Shown: piece after piece, positions 7,229 through 15,680 of the stretch
Numbering within the stretch: the stretch's first letter is position 1
How the letters are laid out: each line of letters begins with the position of its first letter
Assembly (NCBI RefSeq): GCF_017094485.1
Contig: NZ_CP064786.1
Location: forward strand, 1,054,001 to 1,118,000
DNA length: 64,000 nt
Origin: Natranaeroarchaeum sulfidigenes
GTDB lineage: Archaea > Halobacteriota > Halobacteria > Halobacteriales > Natronoarchaeaceae
Direction: 5' to 3'
Notes under the pieces: model-generated
What the model was told of the DNA's origin: nothing
The model's database searches: none
The model's input: the letters and a program-made list of their open reading frames with translations, nothing else
Made by a program: the position numbers and the translations under genes

Positions 7229-8005
7229 TCAATGGTTGCCGTATTGTAGCTCTGCGAGTACCGGAAGATGATCTGACGGGTAACGCTGTCGTTGATCCGT
7301 TTCCGAGCAGGTGCCAGACTGTCGAACGGAGAACGCAGTGTCGACGAAGACGTGATCGATAATCCACTCGTCGTGCAGCGATTCGAAGTCGGTCCGGGTG
7401 GTCGGGGGGCCGAACGGTGGCGTGGTACTCACGGCACGAGCGTCACGCAACGGGGAGTCTGCGAGTAGTCGATGCGGCGGAGAGTCAGGTTCACAATTCC
7501 AATCGCCGGTCAGAATCGTCGGCCCGTCGCTGTCGAGTTCACGTACGAGCAGCGCTGCTGCTTCACGTCGCGCCTGCTCTCCCGCGTGGTCGAGATGCGT
7601 GTTACAGTGGGTGAGTGTCTCTCCGGCCACCTCATCGCGTAACCAGAAACGGGTCGCGATCCGGGGCAGTTCGGCGTCCCAGCCGACGCTACCGGGCTGA
7701 TCGGGCGTCTCGGAGAGCCAGAACGTCTCTCGATCCAGTAGCGAGAATCGATCACGCCTGAATCCGATTGGCGTGTGCTCGCCGCCACCGTCCGCCCGTC
7801 GTCCCTGACCGAGGATCTCGTACTCCGGAAGCCGATCACGGAGGTCGGCGAGTTGGTGGGGGAGCGCCTCCTGGAACCCCACGAGATCTGGACGGCGCGT
7901 ACGGACGATGTCCGCGACGCCGTCCCGGCGCTCGGACCACGAATCCTCACCATCCTCCGACGTATCGTACCGGACGTTGTAGCTCATGATCCACAGCGTG
8001 TTCAT
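7229..8005 (-). CDS. Endonuclease/exonuclease/phosphatase family hydrolase
   Basis: The 258-residue protein has the DNase I-like (EEP) fold with its metal-dependent phosphoesterase residues in order: Asn10 (SYNVRYD), Glu46 (GFQEALP), His in NTHLDH (about 135), Asp-x-Asn in TGDWNCEP (about 167-172), and the terminal SDHLP His (about 247). There is no signal peptide, so it should be cytoplasmic. The family hydrolyses nucleic acids, inositol phosphates or sphingomyelin, and the true substrate cannot be read here. Length is typical of stand-alone single-domain members. Confidence 0.85.
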   Translation of the reverse strand: MNTLWIMSYNVRYDTSEDGEDSWSERRDGVADIVRTRRPDLVGFQEALPHQLADLRDRLPEYEILGQGRRADGGGEHTPIGFRRDRFSLLDRETFWLSETPDQPGSVGWDAELPRIATRFWLRDEVAGETLTHCNTHLDHAGEQARREAAALLVRELDSDGPTILTGDWNCEPDSPPHRLLADSPLRDARAVSTTPPFGPPTTRTDFESLHDEWIIDHVFVDTAFSVRQSGTCSETDQRQRYPSDHLPVLAELQYGNH

Positions 8006-8047
8006 AGCTTGCAGTGAGTTCGGTCATGCCAAGAGTCTCCCGATCCC

Positions 8048-8770
8048 TTACAGCCGCCGCACTCGACCGGCTGTAACGTCGATTTCGGGACCGTACTGGT
8101 AGATCGGCTCGCTTTCCGGAACGTCGAACCCGGCGGCCTCGAACAGGTCGTTTCGATCGATCTCGACGTCGGCATCGCGCAGCGTCCAGGGGTCGTGTGC
8201 AATATCCCCGGCGTACAGTTGATCACCGCCGAGGTCGACCGCTGGCAGTCGGTCGTGGCCAACCGCGTAGAACCGGTAGCGTTCGGTCAGGAATCCCTCC
8301 AGCGTTCCCGGCTCTGGCTGATACGGTTCTCCAGTCGGACGGTATGTCGCGTCGAAAGATGCAGGCGGAACGCCGTCGTGAGTTCGCCGACTTCGGAATC
8401 GGATCCCCTCGTGAAATCGAGCGACGTCCATCTCGGCTCTGTAGTACGGGAGCCCGAACAGTGTGCGGGCAACCGGGACGCCGATCCGGTCGTCCGCATC
8501 GAGGTTGTAGAAGTAGATTCCCGGCGGTCCATCCCCGTGGGTAACGTAGGTACGCAGGTTCAGCTCGGGAAACGAGAGCCCGAACGGGACACCGCGCGGG
8601 CTGATGTTACTCATCACGAACGCAACGACGCTCAAATATGCCTGTCCCTCGAACTCGTCGACGTCGAGGCCGTCCGGGAGTGTCGACTGGACGAGCTCGG
8701 GATCGACTGGCCAGTGGGCGAAGAGCACGTCTTCCCAGCGCATCGACAGCGCAGTCGGACGGTTGATCAT
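8048..8770 (-). CDS. DUF2071 (YqjF-like) family protein
   Basis: The 240-residue protein matches DUF2071. It has the N-terminal 'MRWEDVLFAHWPVDPELVQSTLP' (the family W..LLFAHWPV..LR..LP signature), a central 'LRTYVTHGDGPPGIYFYNLDAD' and 'ARTLFGLPYYRAEM'. The fold is distantly related to acetoacetate decarboxylase. No enzymatic activity has been firmly established for the family. It lies 42 nt upstream of the EEP hydrolase on the same strand and could be co-transcribed with it. Confidence 0.85.
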   Translation of the reverse strand: MINRPTALSMRWEDVLFAHWPVDPELVQSTLPDGLDVDEFEGQAYLSVVAFVMSNISPRGVPFGLSFPELNLRTYVTHGDGPPGIYFYNLDADDRIGVPVARTLFGLPYYRAEMDVARFHEGIRFRSRRTHDGVPPASFDATYRPTGEPYQPEPGTLEGFLTERYRFYAVGHDRLPAVDLGGDQLYAGDIAHDPWTLRDADVEIDRNDLFEAAGFDVPESEPIYQYGPEIDVTAGRVRRL

Positions 8771-8831
8771 GCTGGAATTCAGGACCCGACGTACTGAAAC
8801 CTGTCGCCTACGCGAGGACGCAGGAGAGAGT

Positions 8832-8850
8832 CCACGACTTCAGTCGTCGG
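8832..8850. repeat. Short hairpin like an IS200/IS605 right end, or cbf5 terminator
   Basis: The sequence ccACGACttcaGTCGTcgggg forms a 5-bp perfect stem with a 4-nt loop just after the cbf5 stop. The string 'ccacgacttcagtcgt' is very like subterminal hairpins of TnpB-type IS200/IS605 elements in halophiles. No element gene is nearby. It could be an element scar, or a simple hairpin ending the adk-cmk-cbf5 transcript. Confidence 0.3.
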
Positions 8851-8855
8851 GGAGG

Positions 8856-9758
8856 TCAAACGAGAACGCGTTCGAGTTCGACCGCGGTCCCGCGTTCGGT
8901 GTCGGGATCACCGACCAGCCGTCCGAGACAGACCGCCGCATCGTCCGGCGTGTAACACGCGACCAGTGGCTCTGTGACGTTCTCGTCTACACCGTCGACA
9001 TCGATCACGCCCGGCGCGTACACCGGTGCCCCCTCGGCGACTTCCTGAGCGGCAGAATGGGCAATCGTTACACGTGGAATGTGAGTGAGGGCGCGTTCTG
9101 CTGGCGAGACGACATCCCGTAGCGGACCCTCCTCGCCATCGTCGAGTACCGCAAGCGCGTCGACGAGATCGTGCATAGTCTGCAGATCCGTGTCGTCGAA
9201 CGGGTCGGTGGCTGTGCGGCGAAGATGGCCCATATGTCCGCCGGTTCCCAGCGCAAGGCCGATATCGTGACAGAGCTTGCGGATGTACGTTCCGCTCTCA
9301 CACCGGATCCGCAGGAGTGCCTGCCGTTCTCGCACCTCAAGGAGATCGAGATCATAGACCTCACGAACTCTCAGACGACGGGAGACGGCGCTCTTTTTGG
9401 GCGGCTTCTGGTAGAGCCGTCCCTCGAATTCGGCCACAACCGCTTCGATATCGCTGGGCGGATCGTCGTGAAGCTCAAGGACCGCGACATACTCCTTGCT
9501 TCCCTCGAGAAACACCTGTGCGAGCCGGGTCGCGTCACCGAGCAGGACTGGCAGACAGCCGGTTACCTTCGGATCGAGCGTCCCGGAATGGGCCGCGCCC
9601 CACTCACCGGCGTACGCGTCCTCCGGAACGTGTTCGCCGACCGCATCCCGGAGGTCGCCCGTCACCTGATGTGCGGAGGGGCCAGGGGGTTTATCGAGAT
9701 TAATGACGCCGAAGCTAAGTAACTCGGCGGGCGATCGTTCCGCTGGCGGGCCACGCAT
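8856..9758 (-). CDS. cbf5: H/ACA RNP pseudouridine synthase Cbf5
   Basis: The 300-residue enzyme is the catalytic subunit of the H/ACA guide-RNA complex (with Nop10, Gar1, L7Ae) that pseudouridylates rRNA, and it can also act on tRNA U55. The catalytic Asp62 is in HSGTLDPKVTG, the second TruB-type block is 'YQKPPKKSAVSRRLRVREVYDL' (about 116-137), and a C-terminal PUA domain covers about 215-300. It ends the minus-strand group adk, DUF106, cmk, cbf5 and starts 3 nt after cmk, so the two are co-transcribed. Archaeal Cbf5 rather than bacterial TruB is supported by the length and the PUA domain. Confidence 0.92.
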   Translation of the reverse strand: MRGPPAERSPAELLSFGVINLDKPPGPSAHQVTGDLRDAVGEHVPEDAYAGEWGAAHSGTLDPKVTGCLPVLLGDATRLAQVFLEGSKEYVAVLELHDDPPSDIEAVVAEFEGRLYQKPPKKSAVSRRLRVREVYDLDLLEVRERQALLRIRCESGTYIRKLCHDIGLALGTGGHMGHLRRTATDPFDDTDLQTMHDLVDALAVLDDGEEGPLRDVVSPAERALTHIPRVTIAHSAAQEVAEGAPVYAPGVIDVDGVDENVTEPLVACYTPDDAAVCLGRLVGDPDTERGTAVELERVLV

Positions 9759-9761
9759 GGG

Positions 9762-10337
9762 TTAGAACTCGTAGTCGGCGGTGATTTGTAGCTTGCCTTC
9801 GTCGCTCGCGGCGTCATACCCCTCGACGGATTCGACGAGGAGGTCGAACACCGTCGCCTCGTCCCAGCGAGCGGTGTTGATACTCAGGTCGTAGATCGAT
9901 AGATCGGCGATGTCGATATCGTAGTAGTCGAGATACCGGTCGCGCTCGCTTGCCTCCCGTTCTTCAGTCTCGCGTTTGGCCTGGTCGACCGATTTGTCCT
10001 CACGGTCGGCGATCCGGGCAGCACGAACATGGAGTGGTGCGTCGAGCCAGATCCGGACATCGGCCTCGTCGGCAGCAAGCCAGCCCGACAGTCGAGATTC
10101 GAGCACGATGTCGTCGCGTTCGCGAGCGATCGTCTGGAGTCGTCGGTCGAGATCCCGATCAATCTGGTCGTCTTCCTCCGCGAGTTCATTGAATTGGGCG
10201 AGTGAGTAGTCCCGCTCTTCTGCCAGCGAGCGGAAGATATCGCCGCCGCTCACGTGCTCGATGCCGAACTCGTCGGCCAGCGCCGCCGCAGTAGTGCTCT
10301 TCCCGCTGCCCGGCGGGCCGGAGACTGTTAGTAACAT
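9762..10337 (-). CDS. cmk: Cytidylate kinase
   Basis: The 191-residue enzyme phosphorylates CMP/dCMP with ATP. The P-loop GPPGSGKST is at residues 7-15, the nucleotide-binding helix '[13 protein letters not shown]' at about 30-42, and the lid Arg pattern '[29 protein letters not shown]' follows the archaeal Cmk family. It is shorter than bacterial Cmk, as expected for archaea. The C-terminus ends 3 nt before cbf5. In archaea cmk is normally found with secY, adk and cbf5, which fits this neighbourhood. Confidence 0.92.
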   Translation of the reverse strand: MLLTVSGPPGSGKSTTAAALADEFGIEHVSGGDIFRSLAEERDYSLAQFNELAEEDDQIDRDLDRRLQTIARERDDIVLESRLSGWLAADEADVRIWLDAPLHVRAARIADREDKSVDQAKRETEEREASERDRYLDYYDIDIADLSIYDLSINTARWDEATVFDLLVESVEGYDAASDEGKLQITADYEF

Positions 10338-10398
10338 ATGCCATCTCGGTGACTGCCGGTAAAAGAGGTTTTGAACTTGGGTCGGTTCCGCCGGACGA

Positions 10399-11301
10399 TC
10401 AGGACGGCGTCGTGTTGATATTCAGCGCCTTCCGGATCAACTGGGTGAACCCGAGCGAGCACAGGAAGTACCAGACGATCCAGGACTGCATGGGCCCGAC
10501 GATTCCCGAAGCGAGCGTCACTTCGCCAGCGAAGGGCATGACCATCGTTTCCTCGGCCGCCGTGAGCTGCCCTGCGTTGACCGCCCAGTAGATCCACAGG
10601 AAGATCGGGATGGTAAGGACCATGATCCAGACCATCGGCCGGAACTGCTCTTTAAACATCCCGATCTGGTCGCCCATCGCCTCCATCTGTTCTTCCTGAA
10701 TGCGTTCGAGTGCCTCGTCGTCACCGCGCTCTTTGGCCTCCTCACGACGGTCCTGCAGGGCCTTCATCTGTTCCTGGTACTTGGACATCTTCTCCATGTC
10801 CATCAGGTTGGCCTGCAGCAGCGTCGAGTACATCCCGGTCAGCATCGCAGCGATCAGGATCACTGCATAGAACGGCAACACGGCGTCGATCGGGCCCAGA
10901 AAGAGGTTGATCGTCCCACCGATAATGTCTCGTACGGGATCGAAGTAGTAGCCGACCATCATCGCGATCGTTGCCAGACCGGCCATCTTGTCCCACTGTG
11001 TCCAGGAGCTTTCCTCCTCGATTTCGGGAGTGTCCGGATCCGGGAACGTGACGCCGCCATCTTCATCGATGACATCCTCGACGCCGTCGGGGTCGGAGAA
11101 CTCGAACCCGTCGTCACTACTCCGGAGAACACCCTTTTCGATCAGACGACCCCACTGGCCGCTGGTGACCTCGTTCTCGACGTCGGTCCACTCGACGTGG
11201 CCGCCGTTCTCGTCGGCGACGGATTTGATCGCCGTGATCGCGTCCGCGAAGCTCTCGTCTTCCTCGACGAGAGACTCTACTTTCTCCGCTGTCCGAACCA
11301 T
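10399..11301 (-). CDS. DUF106 membrane protein (EMC3/YidC-like insertase)
   Basis: The 300-residue protein has an acidic N-terminal soluble region (1-100), membrane segments at about 107-125 and 140-162, a cytoplasmic coiled coil rich in Met and charged residues ('[33 protein letters not shown]', about 180-215), then two more membrane segments (about 225-250 and 265-290). This is the layout of archaeal DUF106 proteins, which belong to the Oxa1/YidC/EMC3/GET1 superfamily and insert proteins into the membrane near SecY. The N-terminal acidic domain is longer than in minimal members. It sits between adk and cmk, the usual place. Confidence 0.88.
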   Translation of the reverse strand: MVRTAEKVESLVEEDESFADAITAIKSVADENGGHVEWTDVENEVTSGQWGRLIEKGVLRSSDDGFEFSDPDGVEDVIDEDGGVTFPDPDTPEIEEESSWTQWDKMAGLATIAMMVGYYFDPVRDIIGGTINLFLGPIDAVLPFYAVILIAAMLTGMYSTLLQANLMDMEKMSKYQEQMKALQDRREEAKERGDDEALERIQEEQMEAMGDQIGMFKEQFRPMVWIMVLTIPIFLWIYWAVNAGQLTAAEETMVMPFAGEVTLASGIVGPMQSWIVWYFLCSLGFTQLIRKALNINTTPS

Positions 11302-11388
11302 TTGCTCGCAACTAGGCGGGGCGGGGTATTCAACAGTTGTGATCCAGTTGGCCGTACGGGCCTCGCGTTCGACGCGAAACAGAGCTCT

Positions 11389-12024
11389 CTAGACCGCGTT
11401 CTCGATCGCAGCTTCGACGTCCGCCCAGACCTCGTCGGGGGACTGTTCGCCGTCGATCCGGACCAGCGTTCCTTCCGTCTCGAAGTGATCGACTACCGGC
11501 TGGGTGTTCTCCTCGAAGACGCTCAGCCGTTCGCGAGCCGTCTCCTCCGTGTCGTCCTCGCGCTGGACGAGCCGCTCCCGGACCTCCTCGTCGTCCGGCA
11601 TGTCGAATTCGGTATGGTAGGTGTCGCCGGTCTCTGGGTCGACACGACGACCGGTCAGTCTGCGAAGTAGCTCCTCGGTGCCGACGTCGAGCAGCAAAAC
11701 GGCGTCGAGATCGGTGATCTCGTCGAGATACTCGGCCTGATCGAGATTGCGCGGATAGCCGTCGAGGACGTAGCCGTCCGCTTCCTGGAGTGCCGTCTTG
11801 ACGATCTCGTTGACGACTTCGTCGGGGACGAGTTCGCCCTGATCCATGTACTCGCCGGGCGTGTCGTACTCCGTATCGAGATGGCTGATATCCATCCCCT
11901 TGTTCGCGCGCAGCGCGTCACCCGTAGTGACGTGCTCGACGTCGAACTGCTCGCTGATGCGTGCGCTCTGTGTGCCTTTCCCTGCTCCGGGGGCTCCGAG
12001 TAGCAGTACGTTTGGACTGGCCAT
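11389..12024 (-). CDS. adk: Adenylate kinase
   Basis: The 211-residue enzyme interconverts AMP, ADP and ATP. The P-loop [10 protein letters not shown] is at residues 10-19, the AMP-binding '[12 protein letters not shown]' at about 36-47, and '[13 protein letters not shown]' near 88-100 carries the conserved Arg. The LID region (about 125-160) has no zinc-binding cysteines. It is of the long bacterial-like type used by haloarchaea. In most archaea adk follows secY directly, but here secY lies 11.5 kb away on the same strand. Confidence 0.93.
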   Translation of the reverse strand: MASPNVLLLGAPGAGKGTQSARISEQFDVEHVTTGDALRANKGMDISHLDTEYDTPGEYMDQGELVPDEVVNEIVKTALQEADGYVLDGYPRNLDQAEYLDEITDLDAVLLLDVGTEELLRRLTGRRVDPETGDTYHTEFDMPDDEEVRERLVQREDDTEETARERLSVFEENTQPVVDHFETEGTLVRIDGEQSPDEVWADVEAAIENAV

Positions 12025-12101
12025 ACTGGGAGGTTAGCCTCCCGAGTTAAAGCTTTGAAGAAACCGGTCCGACTTTGAGCGCAGGGCGAAAACCTACGAC
12101 C

Positions 12102-12497
12102 ATGACCCGATTCGACGCCGAGACCACCGAAGAACGCCGAGCGCTCGCCGAGGACGCTATCGCCGCACACCGCGAGCGGGCGAGTCCGTTCCTCACACTC
12201 GAAGCGGAGCTTCCCGACAACGCGGGCGAGGATGCCGTCCCACCGTGGGTACAGCTTTCCGATCACACGCTGAACCTCGATTGCACCGACGCCGAACTCG
12301 ATCGACTCAAGTCCCTGCTCGATTCGTACGGTGCGTTCAGCGTCGACGAGCTCGTCCGTCCCGAGGAAGCTGAAGGAACGAACGCGCGCGTGCTTGCCCG
12401 AACCGACGACGAGCGGATCGCACAGTTCGTCGAGGACGTCTTCCGACAGGTCTACGAGCGCGAGGCGGACTACCGGCTCTGGGCCGCGGAAGTGTAG
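12102..12497 (+). CDS. Conserved haloarchaeal protein of unknown function
   Basis: The 131-residue acidic protein starts MTRFDAETTEERRALAE and is divergently oriented from adk. It is mostly helical at both ends with a central segment 'VPPWVQLSDHTLNLDCTDAELDRLKSLLDSYGAFSVDELVRPEEAEGTNARV' (about 48-100). I recognise it as a haloarchaea-specific family but cannot give a reliable family number. It has no signal, membrane segment or Cys pair. The ATG at 12102 is preferred over one nine codons upstream because the first residues of the longer form (SAGRKPTT) are basic and untypical. Confidence 0.68.
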   Translation: MTRFDAETTEERRALAEDAIAAHRERASPFLTLEAELPDNAGEDAVPPWVQLSDHTLNLDCTDAELDRLKSLLDSYGAFSVDELVRPEEAEGTNARVLARTDDERIAQFVEDVFRQVYEREADYRLWAAEV

Positions 12498-12563
12498 CCC
12501 GGATCGCAGACCTCACTCGCTTGCTCCGATGGGCTTTTGCGACCGGCAGGCGCTCCTTTGGGT

Positions 12564-12980
12564 ATGCCCGCAACCGCACACCATGTCGGCATCACCGTCT
12601 CGTCGCTCGAAGAGGTCCTGCCGTTCTACCGGGACGTGCTAGGACTGGATGTCATCACCCGATTTTCCGTCTCCGGGGAGGCGTTCGCGACTGGCGTCGG
12701 CGTCGAAAATGCTACTGGCTCCTTTGCCCACCTGGATGGCGATGGAACCCGCATTGAACTCGTCGAGTACGATCCAGAAGGGGCGGATATCGAGGAGCCG
12801 TCCCTCAATCGCCCTGGCGCGATTCATCTCGGACTCGACGTAGATGATATCGACGCATTCTACGAGGCCCTTCCCGAGGATGTCGAGACGATCAGCGAGC
12901 CGCAGACGACCGAGAGCGGGACGCGGATCTGTTTCCTCCGGGATCCGGAGAAGAACCTCGTCGAGGTTCTGGAGCAATAG
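12564..12980 (+). CDS. Glyoxalase/VOC superfamily metalloprotein
   Basis: The 138-residue protein is two paired beta-alpha-beta-beta-beta modules. Metal ligands of the family appear as His in TAHHVGITV (residue 5 or 6), Glu in 'TRIELVEYD' (about 70), His in 'AIHLGLDVDD' (about 88) and Glu in 'NLVEVLEQ' near the end (about 135). This matches lactoylglutathione lyase-like and methylmalonyl-CoA epimerase-like proteins, with substrate undetermined. The start at 12564 places the first strand at residue 7. The stop lies 7 nt from the stop of the convergent helicase gene. Confidence 0.83.
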   Translation: MPATAHHVGITVSSLEEVLPFYRDVLGLDVITRFSVSGEAFATGVGVENATGSFAHLDGDGTRIELVEYDPEGADIEEPSLNRPGAIHLGLDVDDIDAFYEALPEDVETISEPQTTESGTRICFLRDPEKNLVEVLEQ

Positions 12981-12987
12981 GGTTCGT

Positions 12988-15657
12988 TCAGGCGTAAAAC
13001 AGTGCGGGGCGTCGCTGCGACTCACTCCCCTCGTCGAGTTCCCCTCTCGATCGCTCGCCCAGCAAATACTCGAAGACGTCAATGGCCGACCCACGTAGCA
13101 GCGGCGCGTTATCGTTGCCGCAGTTCTCCGAGTACGTGCAGGCTGGACAGCCGTCAGGGCGGCCACACTCGCAGTCTTCGAGCCGATCCCGGGCGTGGGC
13201 AGACAGCGTCTCGAACTCCTCGTAGATCGCTCGCGCGAAGCCGATCCCTCCCTCGACGCCGTCGTAGAGGAACCAGCCGGAGGCGGTTCCATCCGACTCG
13301 GCGGCCCGGTTGGCGATCACCGCTTCGACCGCATCCATGGACTGGGACGCGGTCGCTCCAAGTTCGTCGTGTTCGGGGCTCGCGTAGTGGCTGTCGAGCA
13401 CGAGCGTCGAGAGGCCCCCGAGGTCGTTCTGGTCGACCAGCAGTTCCAGCGGTGCGGTCTTGATCATCGCGTGCTCGGCGGCGTGCAGGCCCGCGACGTA
13501 GCCCATCTGTGGCGCATCCGCCCGCTCGGGGTCGATGCCGGTTTCGGTGCCGTGTTCGCGGTACTTCGCGAGGAGGCTACGCTCGACGTCCTCGGGGACT
13601 TCGACCCAGCAAAGCTGGGTGTCCATCTGGATCGGCGGGCGACCGGTCGGGAGCATTCGCTCTTTGGGCTCGTTCGATTCGATATAGACCTGATCGTAGG
13701 AGTGGTGATGTACGAGGACGGTCCCGGTGCCGAAGTGAAGCCGAAAACCGTTGACCTCGCGGGATTGTTCGGATTCGGCGTCGACGACGTTCACGTCGGT
13801 GAGCGTCCGAGTGTAGTACTCCCGGTCCACCGGTTCGAGTTCGATGGTGGGCTGGGGGCGGTCATCGTGGACACCCGTGACCTCGAATTGCTCGCCATCG
13901 AACAGCCGCACTGCGCCCTCGTGGTAGTCCCGGTACGCGCGGTTTTGGGCCACGTTCTCGGCGTCGAACTCGCCGACAGCCGACTCATCGACTCCGTCAG
14001 CGAGCCGGAGTTCGTACTCGTCGCCGCCAGTACCGTAGATACTCACCCCGGTCTGCGGACGGCGCGCACCTGCGTAATGGACGACGGCGTCGAGATAGCC
14101 GGTCAGCCGCCCGGTGCGTCGCCACATCTCGACGCCAGCGCGGAGTCGCTTTTCCCCCGCGAACGTGTCGATATCAGACTCATCCAGGGCGATCTCGTCG
14201 GCCGCACAGAGTAGATGCTGGGCGAAGACGGCGTCGTTGCCGGTGTCGACGACCGCGTCCTCGACGTCGGTATCGAGGAGGTACTCGGGGTTGTCGATGA
14301 CGTACTGGTCGAGAGTGCGGTGGTCTGCGACGAGTACGCCGACGCTCCGCGAACCTCCACGTCCCGCCCGGCCGATCCGCTGCCAGAACCGCTGGCGCTG
14401 GCCTGGGTAGCCCAGCAGGACCACGCCGTCGAGGTCCCCAATGTCGATACCGAGTTCGAGCGCGGAGGTGGTAGCGAGACCAGCTATCGAGCCGTCTTTG
14501 AACGACCTCTCCCGATCCTGGCGGGTAACCCGGCCCATCCCCGCGTTGTACGCCGCAAGTTCTGGCCGTGGCGGCGGGTACTGACTCCCGGCTGATTCTC
14601 GATGCTCATTGGCTCGCTGGACTGCAATCTCGGTGAGCTTTCGGCTCGGGCAGAACAACAGCGAGTCGACGCCATGGTAGGTGAGGTGGTTCCAGACCCG
14701 TGGCGCATCGACCGACGCAGGGAGTCGTGCAGTGATTCCGCCGTCGACACCCGGTGCGGTCGGCGGTTCATCCGCGGCGAAGACCGCCCCGTCGCTGTGC
14801 GTGTCGTCGCCATCGGTCGGCGGCGGGTTCCACAGCAGCAGGTCGCGCGGCCCGCGCGGCGAGCCGTCATCGTCGACCACCGTCACGGCCTCATCGAGCA
14901 GTTGTTCGGAATGCTCGGCCGGGTTGCCGATCGTCGCAGAGGTCAGGACGTACTGTGGGTTGCCGCCCCAGTGGTCGACGACCCGGCGGAGTCGCCGGAG
15001 TATCCAGGCAACGTGCATCCCCTGAACGCCGGTGTGAGTGTGGGATTCGTCGAGTACCACGAGGTCGAGTCCCGAGTAGAACCGGCTCCAGCGGTCGTGG
15101 TCGTGCAAATACGTGCTCACGCCCATCGGGTTCGTCAGGATCACGTCGGCGCGCTCACGGATCTCCCGTCGATCGGCCCGTGGGGTGTCGCCGTCGTACC
15201 GGGCAACACGGACATCGAGGCCCATCTCGTCGTAGAGGTCGTCCAGCGCCTCGTGCTGGTCGGCCGCCAGCGCCTTCGTCGGGTAGATGCACAGTGCCGT
15301 CGCGCCGTCCTCGCCGGTCCGGGAGCCATCGGGCGCGAGCACCTCCGCGTCGAGCAGGTTCCGGGCGATCTGCAGTGCGTAGATGTCGGTCTTTCCCGAG
15401 GAGGTGGACGTGGCGACAGTGACGTTCTTGCCCTGAGCCAGCGCGGCAAGCGCGTCCGCCTGATGACTGAACGGGTCATAGGGATATCGCTCGTCGAGAC
15501 CAGGGCGGAGCACCTCGCTTGCCGGGATCGTTTCGGCTTCACGGGGCGAAAGTGGCCGGTACGTGATCGACTGCGAGTCGAGTGAGACGCCCTCTCGGGG
15601 GAACGTCTCGATCAGGTGTTCGATATCGATCGTCGTAGTGTGTGAATCGGTGGTCAT
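12988..15657 (-). CDS. mrfA: DEAD/H-box DNA helicase with DUF1998/MZB domain (MrfA/Hrq1-like)
   Basis: The 889-residue superfamily 2 helicase has Walker A at 82-90 (ATSTSSGKT), DESH at 203-206, motif III 'LTSATIGNP' (about 240), and motif VI 'GRAGRGG' (about 425). A long winged-helix/DUF1998 part follows, and near the C-terminus a Cys cluster (C-x-C, then C-x2-C and a further Cys, about 838-856) matches the MZB zinc site of MrfA and Hrq1. These enzymes unwind DNA 3' to 5'. Bacillus MrfA with MrfB repairs mitomycin C damage. Here the exonuclease partner lies immediately upstream on the same strand (23 nt), which supports the MrfA assignment over a general Lhr helicase. Confidence 0.85.
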   Translation of the reverse strand: MTTDSHTTTIDIEHLIETFPREGVSLDSQSITYRPLSPREAETIPASEVLRPGLDERYPYDPFSHQADALAALAQGKNVTVATSTSSGKTDIYALQIARNLLDAEVLAPDGSRTGEDGATALCIYPTKALAADQHEALDDLYDEMGLDVRVARYDGDTPRADRREIRERADVILTNPMGVSTYLHDHDRWSRFYSGLDLVVLDESHTHTGVQGMHVAWILRRLRRVVDHWGGNPQYVLTSATIGNPAEHSEQLLDEAVTVVDDDGSPRGPRDLLLWNPPPTDGDDTHSDGAVFAADEPPTAPGVDGGITARLPASVDAPRVWNHLTYHGVDSLLFCPSRKLTEIAVQRANEHRESAGSQYPPPRPELAAYNAGMGRVTRQDRERSFKDGSIAGLATTSALELGIDIGDLDGVVLLGYPGQRQRFWQRIGRAGRGGSRSVGVLVADHRTLDQYVIDNPEYLLDTDVEDAVVDTGNDAVFAQHLLCAADEIALDESDIDTFAGEKRLRAGVEMWRRTGRLTGYLDAVVHYAGARRPQTGVSIYGTGGDEYELRLADGVDESAVGEFDAENVAQNRAYRDYHEGAVRLFDGEQFEVTGVHDDRPQPTIELEPVDREYYTRTLTDVNVVDAESEQSREVNGFRLHFGTGTVLVHHHSYDQVYIESNEPKERMLPTGRPPIQMDTQLCWVEVPEDVERSLLAKYREHGTETGIDPERADAPQMGYVAGLHAAEHAMIKTAPLELLVDQNDLGGLSTLVLDSHYASPEHDELGATASQSMDAVEAVIANRAAESDGTASGWFLYDGVEGGIGFARAIYEEFETLSAHARDRLEDCECGRPDGCPACTYSENCGNDNAPLLRGSAIDVFEYLLGERSRGELDEGSESQRRPALFYA

Positions 15658-15680
15658 AGTAGCACGTCTCGTCGATCATC

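Noticed and set aside
14602-15585. 327-codon plus frame inside the helicase gene
   Set aside because: It is antisense to helicase motifs I and II and has no recognisable domain.
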